DNA of 64,000 nucleotides, taken from positions 186,001 through 250,000 of the forward strand of contig JAZSNN010000015.1 of the NCBI GenBank assembly GCA_045536425.1. Direction: 5' to 3'. Position 1 is the first letter of the stretch, and the number at the start of each line of letters is the position of its first letter. Shown here piece after piece: positions 35,801 through 42,695 of this stretch. The position numbers were made by a program, and so were the translations under genes. Under the pieces are notes generated by a model that saw only the letters and a list, made by a program, of their open reading frames with translations, made no database searches and was not told where the DNA came from. The DNA comes from UBA11540 sp045536425 (GTDB taxonomy: Bacteria; Bacillota; Clostridia; Oscillospirales; Ruminococcaceae).

Positions 35801-36343
35801 AGCTATTCCGTGATCCTGCAGTTCTATATAAAAATTATCTTTTCCGAATATCTGTGCATATTCCTGTGCTACACGCTTTGCTGCGTCATACTCTCCTGCC
35901 GACAGTTTTCTTGGAATTTCTCCCGCAAGACACGCAGAAAGCGCAATAAGTCCCTCGGAATATCTTTTGAGAGTTTCTTTATCAACGCGGGGTTTCCCGT
36001 AGAAACCTTCGGTAAATCCCAGAGAGACGAGCTTTATCAGATTTTGATATCCTATGTTATTCTTACACAAAAGAACCAAATGAAACGGCGGATTTTGAAT
36101 TCTATCGGTTTTGTCGAATCTCGAAGCAGGTGCAACGTATACTTCGCATCCTATAATGGGCTTTACGTTGTATTTGCCTGCGATTTTATAGAAATCTACA
36201 GCACCGAACATTACACCGTGGTCGGTTATAGCAACGGCTTTTTGCCCCTTTTCAACGACCTTTTTCATTAAGTCCTCGAGCTTGCACGCTCCGTCAAGCA
36301 AGCTGTAGCAGGTATGCAGATGTAGATGACAGAAATTTGACAT
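32891..36343 (-). CDS. dnaE: DNA polymerase III subunit alpha, DnaE type
   Basis: A replicative C-family polymerase subunit. The 1150-residue protein has the N-terminal PHP domain (HLHLHTCYSLLDGACKLEDL), the palm with GLGRGSGAGSIAAYC and the catalytic aspartates in MPDFDIDFCYERR (about residues 395-407), a fingers/HhH region, and a C-terminal OB fold (VVVCVEGVSIKK..., about 985-1060). In Clostridia it works beside PolC, which is not in this window. It heads the dnaE-pfkA-fba unit, as in many Firmicutes, and has its own promoter. Confidence 0.97.
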   Translation of the reverse strand: MSNFCHLHLHTCYSLLDGACKLEDLMKKVVEKGQKAVAITDHGVMFGAVDFYKIAGKYNVKPIIGCEVYVAPASRFDKTDRIQNPPFHLVLLCKNNIGYQNLIKLVSLGFTEGFYGKPRVDKETLKRYSEGLIALSACLAGEIPRKLSAGEYDAAKRVAQEYAQIFGKDNFYIELQDHGIAAQKRIIPDLIKIARECGLECVATNDVHYIDKEDARVQEVLICIQTNKTLEDDDRLEFETDEFYLKSEEEMLELFNYARDAVTNTGLIAERCNVEFEFGKTKLPFFKTPDGSDNREYFYHLCREGLEKRYGKYPSEQATTRLEYELDVISKMGYVDYYLIVWDFVNYAKSVGIPVGLGRGSGAGSIAAYCIGITGVDPIKYELLFERFLNPERISMPDFDIDFCYERRQEVIDYVVRKYGADHVAQIVTFGTMAAKAAVRDVGRALGMSYASVDKVAKLIPAGPNVTLDRSLSASSELKLLYDNDYQVKKLINMAIKVEGLPRHASTHAAGVVITKDEVNAYVPLSKNDDVIVTQYTMTTLEELGLLKMDFLGLRNLTVISETQRMVRESVDPGFSIDSIPLDDKAVYSMLSQGRGEGIFQFESGGMKDVLSRLKPERIEDLIAVISLYRPGPMDSIPMYIENRHNPEKITYKHPKLKPILEVTYGCIVYQEQVMQIFRALAGYSFGRADLVRTMAKKKADVMQKEREYFINGKTDENGNVEVLGCVKNGISAKIADEIFNQMSSFASYAFNKSHAAAYALLAYQTAYLKAHYRLQFMAALITSVLDNTSKIVEYIGECTKNSIKLLPPDINESYDKFTVQDNAIRFGLLGIKNVGEGFVRELISERERNGKFLSFTDFSSRMSDKCINKKLVENLIKSGAFDSLPNNRRELLLGYEEVLRREAENSKFKQSGQMNLFDAVSESTPDNFVKYDDFTLEQRLEMEKEVTGVYVSGHPVEKYSKLFKAGMAREIADINEAVETAKLKEGDTVSVVVCVEGVSIKKTKAGDSMAFVTCEDMSSQTEVVVFPKIFSLSRRKLEKNTILFVKGKISVREDEPVKIIADVISDPDSISVQNSNSGVYIRFPSATDARIKQVEDIIRTSSGDTDTYFYFEDTKKLIRLPQTMLSRRDDIFLKRIKYILGEKNVAIKN

Positions 36344-36380
36344 AGTTGCACCTCCGTTTCACTTTAGCAGTTTCAATAGT

Positions 36381-36409
36381 ATTATATTATAATTTTCACA
36401 ATTCTTCAA
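36381..36409 (-). promoter_or_regulatory. Promoter of dnaE-pfkA-fba
   Basis: TTGAAG (36409-36404), 17 nt, TATAAT (36386-36381) on the minus strand; the dnaE ATG is 38 nt further on. The rest of the 215-bp divergent region toward degV is AT-rich; I can find no convincing plus-strand promoter there apart from a TATAAT at 36530-36535 with no -35 at the right spacing. Confidence 0.75.
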
Positions 36410-36558
36410 TGCTTTGAAGTAATATAAATAAAAGTATTGTATTTTTTGTCATTTTCTGCTAAAATTAATGTGTTATCTTATATCCTCATCGCGTTGCGGA
36501 ATTTATCCTGCAATTTTGCATATAATTTTCTAAGCGGTGTTGACAACAGGAGGAAAAA

Positions 36559-37404
36559 ATGAAAAAAGTAATCATATCAACCGACAGTACCTGCGATCTT
36601 TCTAAAGAACTTATCGCAAAATACGACATAAAAATTCTACCAATGCCCATTACAATGGGAACAGACTCATATCTTGACGGTGTTGACGCTACCGCGCTAG
36701 ATGTGTTCAAATATTTTGAAACAACAGGCGAACTCGCAAAATCTTCCGCAACCCCGGTTTCCACATATCAGGATTTTTTCAAAAAGTACATTGATGACGG
36801 ATATGAGGTTGTTCATATAGGTCTCAGCAGTAATCTTTCAGCTACCTACAACAACGCGCTCCTCGCTTCACAAGACTTTGAGGGATGTTATTGCATAGAC
36901 AGTAAAAACCTTTCTACAGGTACCGGTCTTTTGGTTATCGAAGCCGCTCTTCAAAGGGACAAAGGGTTGTCTGCAGCTGAAATCGCTGAAAATATCAAGT
37001 CTCGTGTTGACAAGGTTAATGCAAGCTTTGTTATCGACACCCTAAAGTATTTGGCTAAAGGCGGCAGATGTTCTTCTGTTGCAGCTTTAGGTGCTAATAT
37101 GCTTCAGTTAAAGCCCTGTATTGAAGTGCAGAACGGCTCGATGTCTGTAACAAAAAAATACCGCGGCAAATTTTCCGCTTGTCTTGCAAATTATGTTAGT
37201 GACCGTCTTAAAGACAACGACAACATCGACACTTCAAGAATTTTTGTAACCCACTCGCATTGTTCACCCGAAGTTGTTGAAATGGTAAAGCAAGAGGTTG
37301 CAAAATATAAGAAATTTGATGAGATTCTTGAGACTACTGCCGGCTGTACTATTTCTGTACATTGCGGCCCTAATACCCTAGGCATACTCTATTTCAATAA
37401 ATAA
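36559..37404 (+). CDS. DegV-family fatty-acid-binding protein
   Basis: DegV (FakB-type) proteins hold a fatty acid and, in known cases, present it to the kinase FakA for use in phospholipid synthesis. The 281-residue protein starts IISTDSTCDLSKELIAKYDI, has SATPVSTYQDFFKKY with the conserved Thr/Ser, and HIGLSSNLSATYNNA, and ends in CTISVHCGPNTLGILY; all are family signatures. It has an AGGAGG ribosome site and leads a plus-strand run of small genes. No fakA is visible here. Confidence 0.93.
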   Translation: MKKVIISTDSTCDLSKELIAKYDIKILPMPITMGTDSYLDGVDATALDVFKYFETTGELAKSSATPVSTYQDFFKKYIDDGYEVVHIGLSSNLSATYNNALLASQDFEGCYCIDSKNLSTGTGLLVIEAALQRDKGLSAAEIAENIKSRVDKVNASFVIDTLKYLAKGGRCSSVAALGANMLQLKPCIEVQNGSMSVTKKYRGKFSACLANYVSDRLKDNDNIDTSRIFVTHSHCSPEVVEMVKQEVAKYKKFDEILETTAGCTISVHCGPNTLGILYFNK

Positions 37405-37429
37405 ACTTCGCTTGAAAGGAGCGGCGCCT

Positions 37430-38263
37430 ATGATCGGAGATTTGCACTGTCATACCAAGCTGTCCGATGGTTCGATGGGAATTGAAGAGCTTGTTGCATA
37501 TGCAAAAAGAATGGGTCTTGATTTTCTCTCGATAACCGACCACGACACGATGGCTGGTGTAAAACGCGCTTCGGTTCTTTGCAACAGATACGGCATCTCC
37601 CTCATTCCCGGTGTAGAGCTGTCAGTTTTAGACACCTTGCGCAAACGAAAAGCACACATTCTCTGCTATCTTCCTGATAAGACTGTTCTTCTAGATAGTC
37701 TTTGCAGCAAAATAATTGCCAGCCGCTCAAAAGCAGGTCAAAAAATGGCGTTAGAAGTAATGAAGTACTACCCTATCGTCATTGAAAATATCCTCAAATT
37801 CTCACAAGGAAGTCTATGCATATATAAGCAACACATAATGTGCGCCTTGATGGAGGCCGGATATACAAATGAAATGTATGGAGAGCTTTTCAAAGACCTT
37901 TTTGATGAAAAGAACGGCAGAGTATATGAATCGGTAGAATACCCTGATGTAGAAACCGCTCTAAAGATTGTGAAATCTTCCGGAGCCATTGCCGTTTTGG
38001 CACATCCAGGTGTGTATTCGAGCTTTGAACTTGCTGAAGAGATGGCGGAGAAAAAGCTCATTTCAGGAATCGAACTCAACCATCCAAAAAATACAGACGA
38101 AGACAAAAAACACATCATTGAGCTTTGTGATAAATACAACCTCATCACAACAGGTGGCACAGATTTTCACGGTATGTATGCTAAAAGACCAAATCCAATC
38201 GCTACTTGTATGGCTACCGACGAACAAATCAGCGCTCTGTTTGCACTAAAATCTAAAAAATAG
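37430..38263 (+). CDS. PHP-domain phosphoesterase (YciV/RnaAM-like)
   Basis: A 277-residue metal-dependent phosphoesterase of the PHP family. Metal ligands are visible in DLHCHTKLSDG (residues 4-14), SITDHDTMAG, IPGVELS, AHPGVYSS and GGTDFHG near the end. Relatives cleave nucleoside 3',5'-bisphosphates or trim RNA 5' ends. I set the start at ATG 37430, 8 nt after GAAAGGAG; an in-frame TTG at 37412 lies before that ribosome site. It lies 25 bp after degV and 12 bp before the TSCPD gene. Confidence 0.9.
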   Translation: MIGDLHCHTKLSDGSMGIEELVAYAKRMGLDFLSITDHDTMAGVKRASVLCNRYGISLIPGVELSVLDTLRKRKAHILCYLPDKTVLLDSLCSKIIASRSKAGQKMALEVMKYYPIVIENILKFSQGSLCIYKQHIMCALMEAGYTNEMYGELFKDLFDEKNGRVYESVEYPDVETALKIVKSSGAIAVLAHPGVYSSFELAEEMAEKKLISGIELNHPKNTDEDKKHIIELCDKYNLITTGGTDFHGMYAKRPNPIATCMATDEQISALFALKSKK

Positions 38264-38275
38264 GAAGATGAATTT

Positions 38276-38530
38276 ATGCGTTATAATTACACAACTAAAG
38301 GCGTATGCTCCAGACAGATATCCTTCGACATCGAAGATGGTAAAATCAAAAACGTTTCCTTCGTTGGCGGATGTAACGGAAACCTAAAAGGCATCTCTGC
38401 ACTTGTAGAAGGTTCCGATGCAAAGGACATAATAAAAAGACTCCGAGGCACAAAATGCGGTATGAAGAACACCTCTTGCCCCGACCAACTCGCAGTAGCA
38501 ATAGAAGCTGCTCTCGCTGAAAATAAATAA
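38276..38530 (+). CDS. TSCPD-domain small protein
   Basis: An 84-residue protein of the short TSCPD family: it contains the naming motif in NTSCPDQLAVAI (about residue 66) plus four conserved cysteines (GVCSRQI, GGCNGN, GTKCGMKN, TSCPD), which suggest a metal-binding or structural cluster. In larger proteins the domain occurs at the end of B12-dependent ribonucleotide reductases. The function of the stand-alone form is unknown. It sits between the PHP gene and an unknown gene with short gaps, so all are probably co-transcribed. Confidence 0.88.
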   Translation: MRYNYTTKGVCSRQISFDIEDGKIKNVSFVGGCNGNLKGISALVEGSDAKDIIKRLRGTKCGMKNTSCPDQLAVAIEAALAENK

Positions 38531-38552
38531 CTTTTAAAGGTGGGTGAATTAG

Positions 38553-39089
38553 ATGCATAGCTTTGAAGACGAAGATATGAAAATAGTCGGCAACGACAAC
38601 GAAGAACAAAATACGTCATACGGCGACATAGCAGCTGTGGCTTTTAAATTACAGCTGGAAAGCGGTAATATTGACAAAGCAAAGCATCTGGGCACCATCG
38701 TTGCAGATGAGATTGCGGCTGCACCGTTTATAGACAATGAATCAAAACAGAAGATGATACTAATACGTTTTTGCGTGACTAATTTCATATCTGTTTTGCT
38801 CCGTGATGAAACCTTGACGCATATCGCTGTGGACGGGTTCGAGAGCATTGTTGCGGACAAATTTGGCATCAGTTCCGATGACGATACGGTTAGTGAAATG
38901 TACACCGTGTTCCTCATCGCCGCGAGAGAAAAAATAAACGTTGCACAACACATTGCTCAGACCTATTCCCGCTTCTGCACCTCAAAAGAAGATGCTATTG
39001 CCGATGCGCTGGGCATCTATAACTTCTGTGGTGAAATGGTATCGGCTGCAATAAAATCTCTAAATTTTGTCGATATACGTTCGATATAA
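38553..39089 (+). CDS. Hypothetical protein, all-helical, function unknown
   Basis: I do not recognise this 178-residue protein. It is acidic at the N-terminus (MHSFEDEDMKIVGNDNEEQN) and looks helical throughout, with no signal peptide or membrane helix. Cysteines are few and no catalytic motif stands out. AAAGGTGGGTG precedes the ATG, and it is 22 bp after the TSCPD gene, so it should be expressed with it. A terminator-like structure begins 20 bp after its stop. Confidence 0.75.
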   Translation: MHSFEDEDMKIVGNDNEEQNTSYGDIAAVAFKLQLESGNIDKAKHLGTIVADEIAAAPFIDNESKQKMILIRFCVTNFISVLLRDETLTHIAVDGFESIVADKFGISSDDDTVSEMYTVFLIAAREKINVAQHIAQTYSRFCTSKEDAIADALGIYNFCGEMVSAAIKSLNFVDIRSI

Positions 39090-39109
39090 CACAAATATGA
39101 ATAATAAAC

Positions 39110-39167
39110 CGCCCCGTCTAAAATAATAGGTTATAAACGAACCTATTACAAAGGCGGGGTGTTTTTT
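39110..39167 (+). terminator. Two-part hairpin with T run overlapping the DUF421 start
   Basis: An outer stem CGCCCCG (39110-39116) with CGGGGTG (39155-39161) encloses a perfect inner hairpin AATAGGTT/AACCTATT (39125-39132, 39140-39147). Six T follow, which makes a terminator. The GGGGTG arm is also the only ribosome-site candidate for the TTG at 39166, so the structure could stop transcription or hide the start. Confidence 0.6.
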
Positions 39168-39843
39168 GTTAGTCACGTTTATTAGGACTATCGTTTTATA
39201 TGTAGTTGTAATCATTTCCCTGCGAATTATGGGAAAAAGACAGATAGGAGAACTGCAACCCTCCGAGCTGGTAATCACAATTTTGATATCAAATATTGCG
39301 ACGCTTCCTATAGAAGACACCAACATTCCCCTTTTAGGCGGTCTCGTTCCTATACTTGCGCTTGTATGTTTGGAGGTTTTTGCATCGGTATTGGGAATAA
39401 AATCGCAAAGGGCGCGAAAGCTAATTTCGGGCACGCCGGCTTTTGTGATTAAAAACGGAGTTATAGACCAAAAAAGACTGCGGGATCTGAGATTTTCAAC
39501 CGATGACCTGATGGAAGGACTTAGAGAACAAAACATTTTTGATATTCGTGATGTAGACTACGCAATAGTAGAAACCACAGGAAAGCTGAGCGTTTATAAG
39601 GTGTTTGAACAGCAAGAAGTAACTGCAAAAATGTTAAAGATATCTTCACAGTCAGCCACCCCCTCCCCGCAAGTTACCGTTGTTAGCGACGGAAAACTGA
39701 TAAAAGACGGAATAGATTACTGCAACATCGATAAGTCATTCATAGAATCTGCGTTAAAAAAGCAAGGGTGTAGCATAAAAGATGTGTTTATAATGACCTG
39801 TGACCGTTCAAAAGACTATCACATCGTAAAAAAAGAGGTTTAA
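39166..39843 (+). CDS. DUF421 (YetF-like) membrane protein
   Basis: A 225-residue protein with three N-terminal helices (about 3-20, 30-50 and 60-78) and a cytosolic C-terminal domain. The motif LRIMGKRQIGELQPSELVITILI is the DUF421 hallmark, and GTPAFVIKNGVIDQKRLRDLRFS opens the soluble domain. YetF-type proteins are linked to spores in Bacillus. The start is probably TTG at 39166, because the first ATG (MGKRQ) would remove helix 1. It abuts the DUF4363 gene, a recurrent partner. Confidence 0.88.
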   Translation: MLVTFIRTIVLYVVVIISLRIMGKRQIGELQPSELVITILISNIATLPIEDTNIPLLGGLVPILALVCLEVFASVLGIKSQRARKLISGTPAFVIKNGVIDQKRLRDLRFSTDDLMEGLREQNIFDIRDVDYAIVETTGKLSVYKVFEQQEVTAKMLKISSQSATPSPQVTVVSDGKLIKDGIDYCNIDKSFIESALKKQGCSIKDVFIMTCDRSKDYHIVKKEV

Positions 39844-40224
39844 ATGTCACGTTTTATAATAGCTATAGTAATTTTCACAGTTATCATCGCCGGGTCAATA
39901 GGCTCAGTTTTATATGTTTGTAAGACAGAAGAAAAACTGCAAACACATTTAGACAGCATAATCGAGGCAGTTTCTATGAATGATATGCAATTAGCAGAAG
40001 ATCTCAGCCAGGATTTTGTTGAAAAATGGGACAAAGCTGAGCCGTTTTTCATTACACTTATCCGTCATCACAATGTAGACGAAATAACAAAATACTCCGC
40101 ACGTCTTACTACCTACTGCAAGTACAGTCATAAATCCGAGGCAGTTGCAGAAGTCAATATGATAAAAACCATCCTAAAGCATATGAGCGATGATGAAAAG
40201 CCAAAGCTTCACAATTTGTTTTGA
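39844..40224 (+). CDS. DUF4363-family membrane-anchored protein
   Basis: A 126-residue protein with one N-terminal membrane helix (FIIAIVIFTVIIAGSIGSVLYV) and a helical domain that should face outside (KTEEKLQTHLDSIIEAV..., then FVEKWDKAEPFFITLIRHHNVDEI). This layout and the WDKAEPFFITLIRH segment match DUF4363, often next to DUF421. The ATG immediately follows the DUF421 stop codon, so the two are coupled. Function is unknown. Confidence 0.82.
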   Translation: MSRFIIAIVIFTVIIAGSIGSVLYVCKTEEKLQTHLDSIIEAVSMNDMQLAEDLSQDFVEKWDKAEPFFITLIRHHNVDEITKYSARLTTYCKYSHKSEAVAEVNMIKTILKHMSDDEKPKLHNLF

Positions 40225-40352
40225 TTATCAAGAACTCTATTTTGGGAATAGTATAGAAAGACACCTACAAAAAGTTTGTCATCTGTGATTAAACAGTGTT
40301 CTGTTTGTAAATAATATTAGCACAAACATTCCAATTCGGAGAGTGAACTTGA

Positions 40353-40727
40353 GTGACTGTTAAAAGAGGAGATATTTATTACGCAGATCTAAGTCCCGTT
40401 GTGGGCTCTGAGCAAGGTGGAATTCGCCCTGTGTTGATAGTACAAAACGATGTCGGTAACAGATACAGTCCTACTGTAATAGCGGCAGCAATCACTAGTC
40501 AACGTGAAAAAGCAAAACTTCCGACTCATATTGAAGTTCGCGGTGAAAGCTGTGGGCTTGCCAAGAACTCTGTTGTTCTACTTGAACAAATACGTACCAT
40601 TGACAAAAGACGGCTCAAAGAGCACATGGGAACTTTAGATGATAATTCAATGAGTCTGATAAATCGCGCCTTGTCAATTAGTTTTGGACTTGGAATAACC
40701 GACGACGGAAACATCAGCTTTACATAA
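40353..40727 (+). CDS. MazF/PemK-type endoribonuclease toxin, no antitoxin seen
   Basis: A 124-residue protein with the MazF (EndoA) fold markers: RGDIYYADLSPVVGSEQGG (residues 5-23), RPVLIVQND, IAAAITSQ and EQIRTIDKRRL (about 71-81, catalytic arginine and threonine region). These enzymes cut single-stranded mRNA at short sequences. The start is GTG at 40353, 9 nt after GGAGAG. No mazE/ndoAI-like antitoxin ORF lies in the 128 bp upstream or downstream, which is unusual because the antitoxin normally sits just ahead. Confidence 0.92.
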   Translation: MTVKRGDIYYADLSPVVGSEQGGIRPVLIVQNDVGNRYSPTVIAAAITSQREKAKLPTHIEVRGESCGLAKNSVVLLEQIRTIDKRRLKEHMGTLDDNSMSLINRALSISFGLGITDDGNISFT

Positions 40728-40740
40728 AGCTGTAAATATT

Positions 40741-40773
40741 AAATCGGCAGAGAAACAAATTCTCTGCCGATTT
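40741..40773. terminator. Bidirectional terminator after mazF
   Basis: A perfect 14-bp stem (AAATCGGCAGAGAA and its complement) around ACAAA, with T on the plus side and, for the convergent flavoprotein gene, TTT on the minus side. Confidence 0.85.
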
Positions 40774-40783
40774 TCGCTATAGA

Positions 40784-41866
40784 TTATCGCTTTTTAGTAT
40801 AAGGATTGATACTCTGTATTCTGCTTTTCATTATGACCAATCTAGTAAACGGAGTACAAAGAAGCGCTCTTTTTACCGATTTCATACAAAGCTTGAGTCT
40901 GAGAGAAAGTGTATTCTTTCGGTAAATCTTCTGTATTTCCTCAAGCGCCTTCCCCGCTACAAAGGCGTCCGCAAGGATTTTACCGCTTAACATCGCACTA
41001 CTAAGTCCTTCAAAAGAACTAGCGCTTATAAAACCCGCAGCCTCGCCAAGAAGAAAAACGCCATTCTTACCTGTGCAAAAATCCTTCATCGCACGCGGAC
41101 TTGAGACAAGACAAGCCTCCGTCTTAACAGCATCTCCAAAGGAGCTTCCCAGAAAATCCTCAAGCCTTGATTTTTGTGTGTCAAAAGCTTGTCGGCATCC
41201 CTTCTTTTCAAACGCGCCACCAAATATAACATAGTTTCCTTTATGTATTGTCCACGAGCAACTGTCGCTTGTTTTAGCATCGAAAATACAGGAATAATAC
41301 GGGAATCTCTGTCCCTTATTTTCGAACCATTGTTGTATTGCAACGTACTGCACTCGCATAGAGTTAAAGAAAGTTCTTCTAACAACAGAGCCTCCACCGT
41401 CAGCACCAACAACTGTCTTCGCGTTTATCTGTGTTTCTTCGTCGTTATGTTTTATGAAAATATTATAGACATCGCCATCGTTTTTTATCTCGCTACATCT
41501 TCCCTTGCGGATTGTAACTTGTGAAGGAACGAGAGAAAGAAGCCAACTGTCAAACGCATATCTATCCATATTGAGATAATGTCTTTGATAATATCTAACG
41601 ATTTTCTGGGCGATATCAATAGTCTCAACCGCAAAAATTTGCGGGTCCTCAAGTATACTCTTAGGTAACACAAGGTCAAATCTTGCGAGAAGCTTTTGCG
41701 CATCCGGAGCCAGAAGACCGCCACAAGGCTTTGCAGAATCAGGAGATTGTCCGTCAATAAGTATTATTTTAAGCTCGGGTCGAGCTTCTGCTATTTCTTT
41801 TGCAAAAACAGCACCTGCGGGACCTGCTCCTACTACAGCAATATCATAAATGCCCTTGTTTTTCAC
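40784..41866 (-). CDS. FAD-dependent reductase, geranylgeranyl-reductase family
   Basis: A 360-residue flavoprotein. The FAD Rossmann motif is AVVGAGPAGAVFAKEIAEA (residues 10-28), followed by KPCGGLLAPDAQKLL, the GGR-specific PCGG region, VVGADGGGSVVRR (about 152-164) and the second FAD motif FLLGEAAGFISASSFEGLS (about 280-298). Such enzymes saturate isoprenoid double bonds in archaea and plants; the roles of the clostridial homologues are mostly unknown (polyprenyl or quinone-like substrates are guesses). The start is GTG at 41866 with AGGAGG. It is a single-gene unit with its own promoter. Confidence 0.85.
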   Translation of the reverse strand: MKNKGIYDIAVVGAGPAGAVFAKEIAEARPELKIILIDGQSPDSAKPCGGLLAPDAQKLLARFDLVLPKSILEDPQIFAVETIDIAQKIVRYYQRHYLNMDRYAFDSWLLSLVPSQVTIRKGRCSEIKNDGDVYNIFIKHNDEETQINAKTVVGADGGGSVVRRTFFNSMRVQYVAIQQWFENKGQRFPYYSCIFDAKTSDSCSWTIHKGNYVIFGGAFEKKGCRQAFDTQKSRLEDFLGSSFGDAVKTEACLVSSPRAMKDFCTGKNGVFLLGEAAGFISASSFEGLSSAMLSGKILADAFVAGKALEEIQKIYRKNTLSLRLKLCMKSVKRALLCTPFTRLVIMKSRIQSINPYTKKR

Positions 41867-41920
41867 TATTTCAACCTCCTATCAAGCAAAATCTTGTCTA
41901 ATTCCGTTTATAGTGACCAT

Positions 41921-41950
41921 ATTATAACACAAAAAACCGCAGAAAATCAA
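41921..41950 (-). promoter_or_regulatory. Promoter of the GGR-like gene, inside the liv terminator
   Basis: TTGATT (41950-41945), 18 nt, TATAAT (41926-41921) on the minus strand. The -35 box and spacer lie within the livF terminator hairpin. Confidence 0.6.
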
Positions 41951-41960
41951 TCTGCGGTTT
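41931..41960 (-). terminator. Terminator of the liv operon
   Basis: AAACCGCAGA pairs with TCTGCGGTTT (10 bp, 7-nt loop); on the minus strand six T follow. It begins 14 bp after the livF stop. Confidence 0.85.
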
Positions 41961-41973
41961 CTGTTTTAAAATA

Positions 41974-42684
41974 TTAGCCACCAAGATATGCCTTTTTGAT
42001 TTCATCGCTTTCTGCAAGTTCTTTTCCCGTTCCCGAATATGCAATTCGTCCGTTTTCAAGAACGTATGCCCTATCAGAAATAGCAAGAGACTTTCCTGCA
42101 TTCTGCTCAACCAAAAGAATCGTTGTGCCACGCTTGTGGTATTCCTTAATGATATCGAACACCTGGTCAACCAAAAGCGGTGAAAGACCCATTGAAGGTT
42201 CGTCGAGCATTAATAGTTTCGGATGACACATCATTGCTCTGCCCATTGCAAGCATCTGCTGTTCACCGCCCGAAAGAGTACCTGCAATTTGGTTTCTTCT
42301 TTCGCCAAGACGCGGGAAGGTTGTATAAACCTCCTCAACGTCTGCTTTAATTTGAGCCTTGTCTTTTTGTGTATAAGCGCCCATCATTAGGTTCTCGTAA
42401 ACTGTGAGCTCCTGAAAAACGTGTCTGCCTTCCGGAACCTGAGTCATACCGAGCTTTACAATCTTGTGACCGGACATTTTGGTAATATCGGTACCGTTGT
42501 AAACCACACTGCCGCTTCTTGCGGGGATAAGTCCCATAATGCTTTGCATAGTGGTGGTTTTACCTGCTCCGTTTGCGCCGATCAAGGTAACAATTTCACC
42601 TTCGTTTACTTCAAAGCTGATATCCTTGATTGCTTGGATAACGCCATAGTAAACGCTTAAATCTTTTACTTCTAACAGTGCCAT
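41974..42684 (-). CDS. livF: Branched-chain amino acid ABC transporter ATPase LivF
   Basis: The second ATPase of a Liv-type (HAAT) importer. The 236-residue protein has Walker A GANGAGKTTT (about 35-44), the signature LSGGEQQMLAMGRA, Walker B LLMLDEPSMGLSP and the H-loop region. Order livK-livH-livM-livG-livF and 11-bp spacing from livG show one operon. Substrate is probably branched-chain amino acids, but HAAT systems also carry amides or other amino acids. Confidence 0.95.
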   Translation of the reverse strand: MALLEVKDLSVYYGVIQAIKDISFEVNEGEIVTLIGANGAGKTTTMQSIMGLIPARSGSVVYNGTDITKMSGHKIVKLGMTQVPEGRHVFQELTVYENLMMGAYTQKDKAQIKADVEEVYTTFPRLGERRNQIAGTLSGGEQQMLAMGRAMMCHPKLLMLDEPSMGLSPLLVDQVFDIIKEYHKRGTTILLVEQNAGKSLAISDRAYVLENGRIAYSGTGKELAESDEIKKAYLGG

Positions 42685-42695
42685 ATTATTACCTC

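Noticed and set aside
40225..40352. Possible mazE antitoxin upstream of mazF
   Set aside because: All three plus-strand frames are broken by stops and no start with a ribosome site gives more than a few residues.
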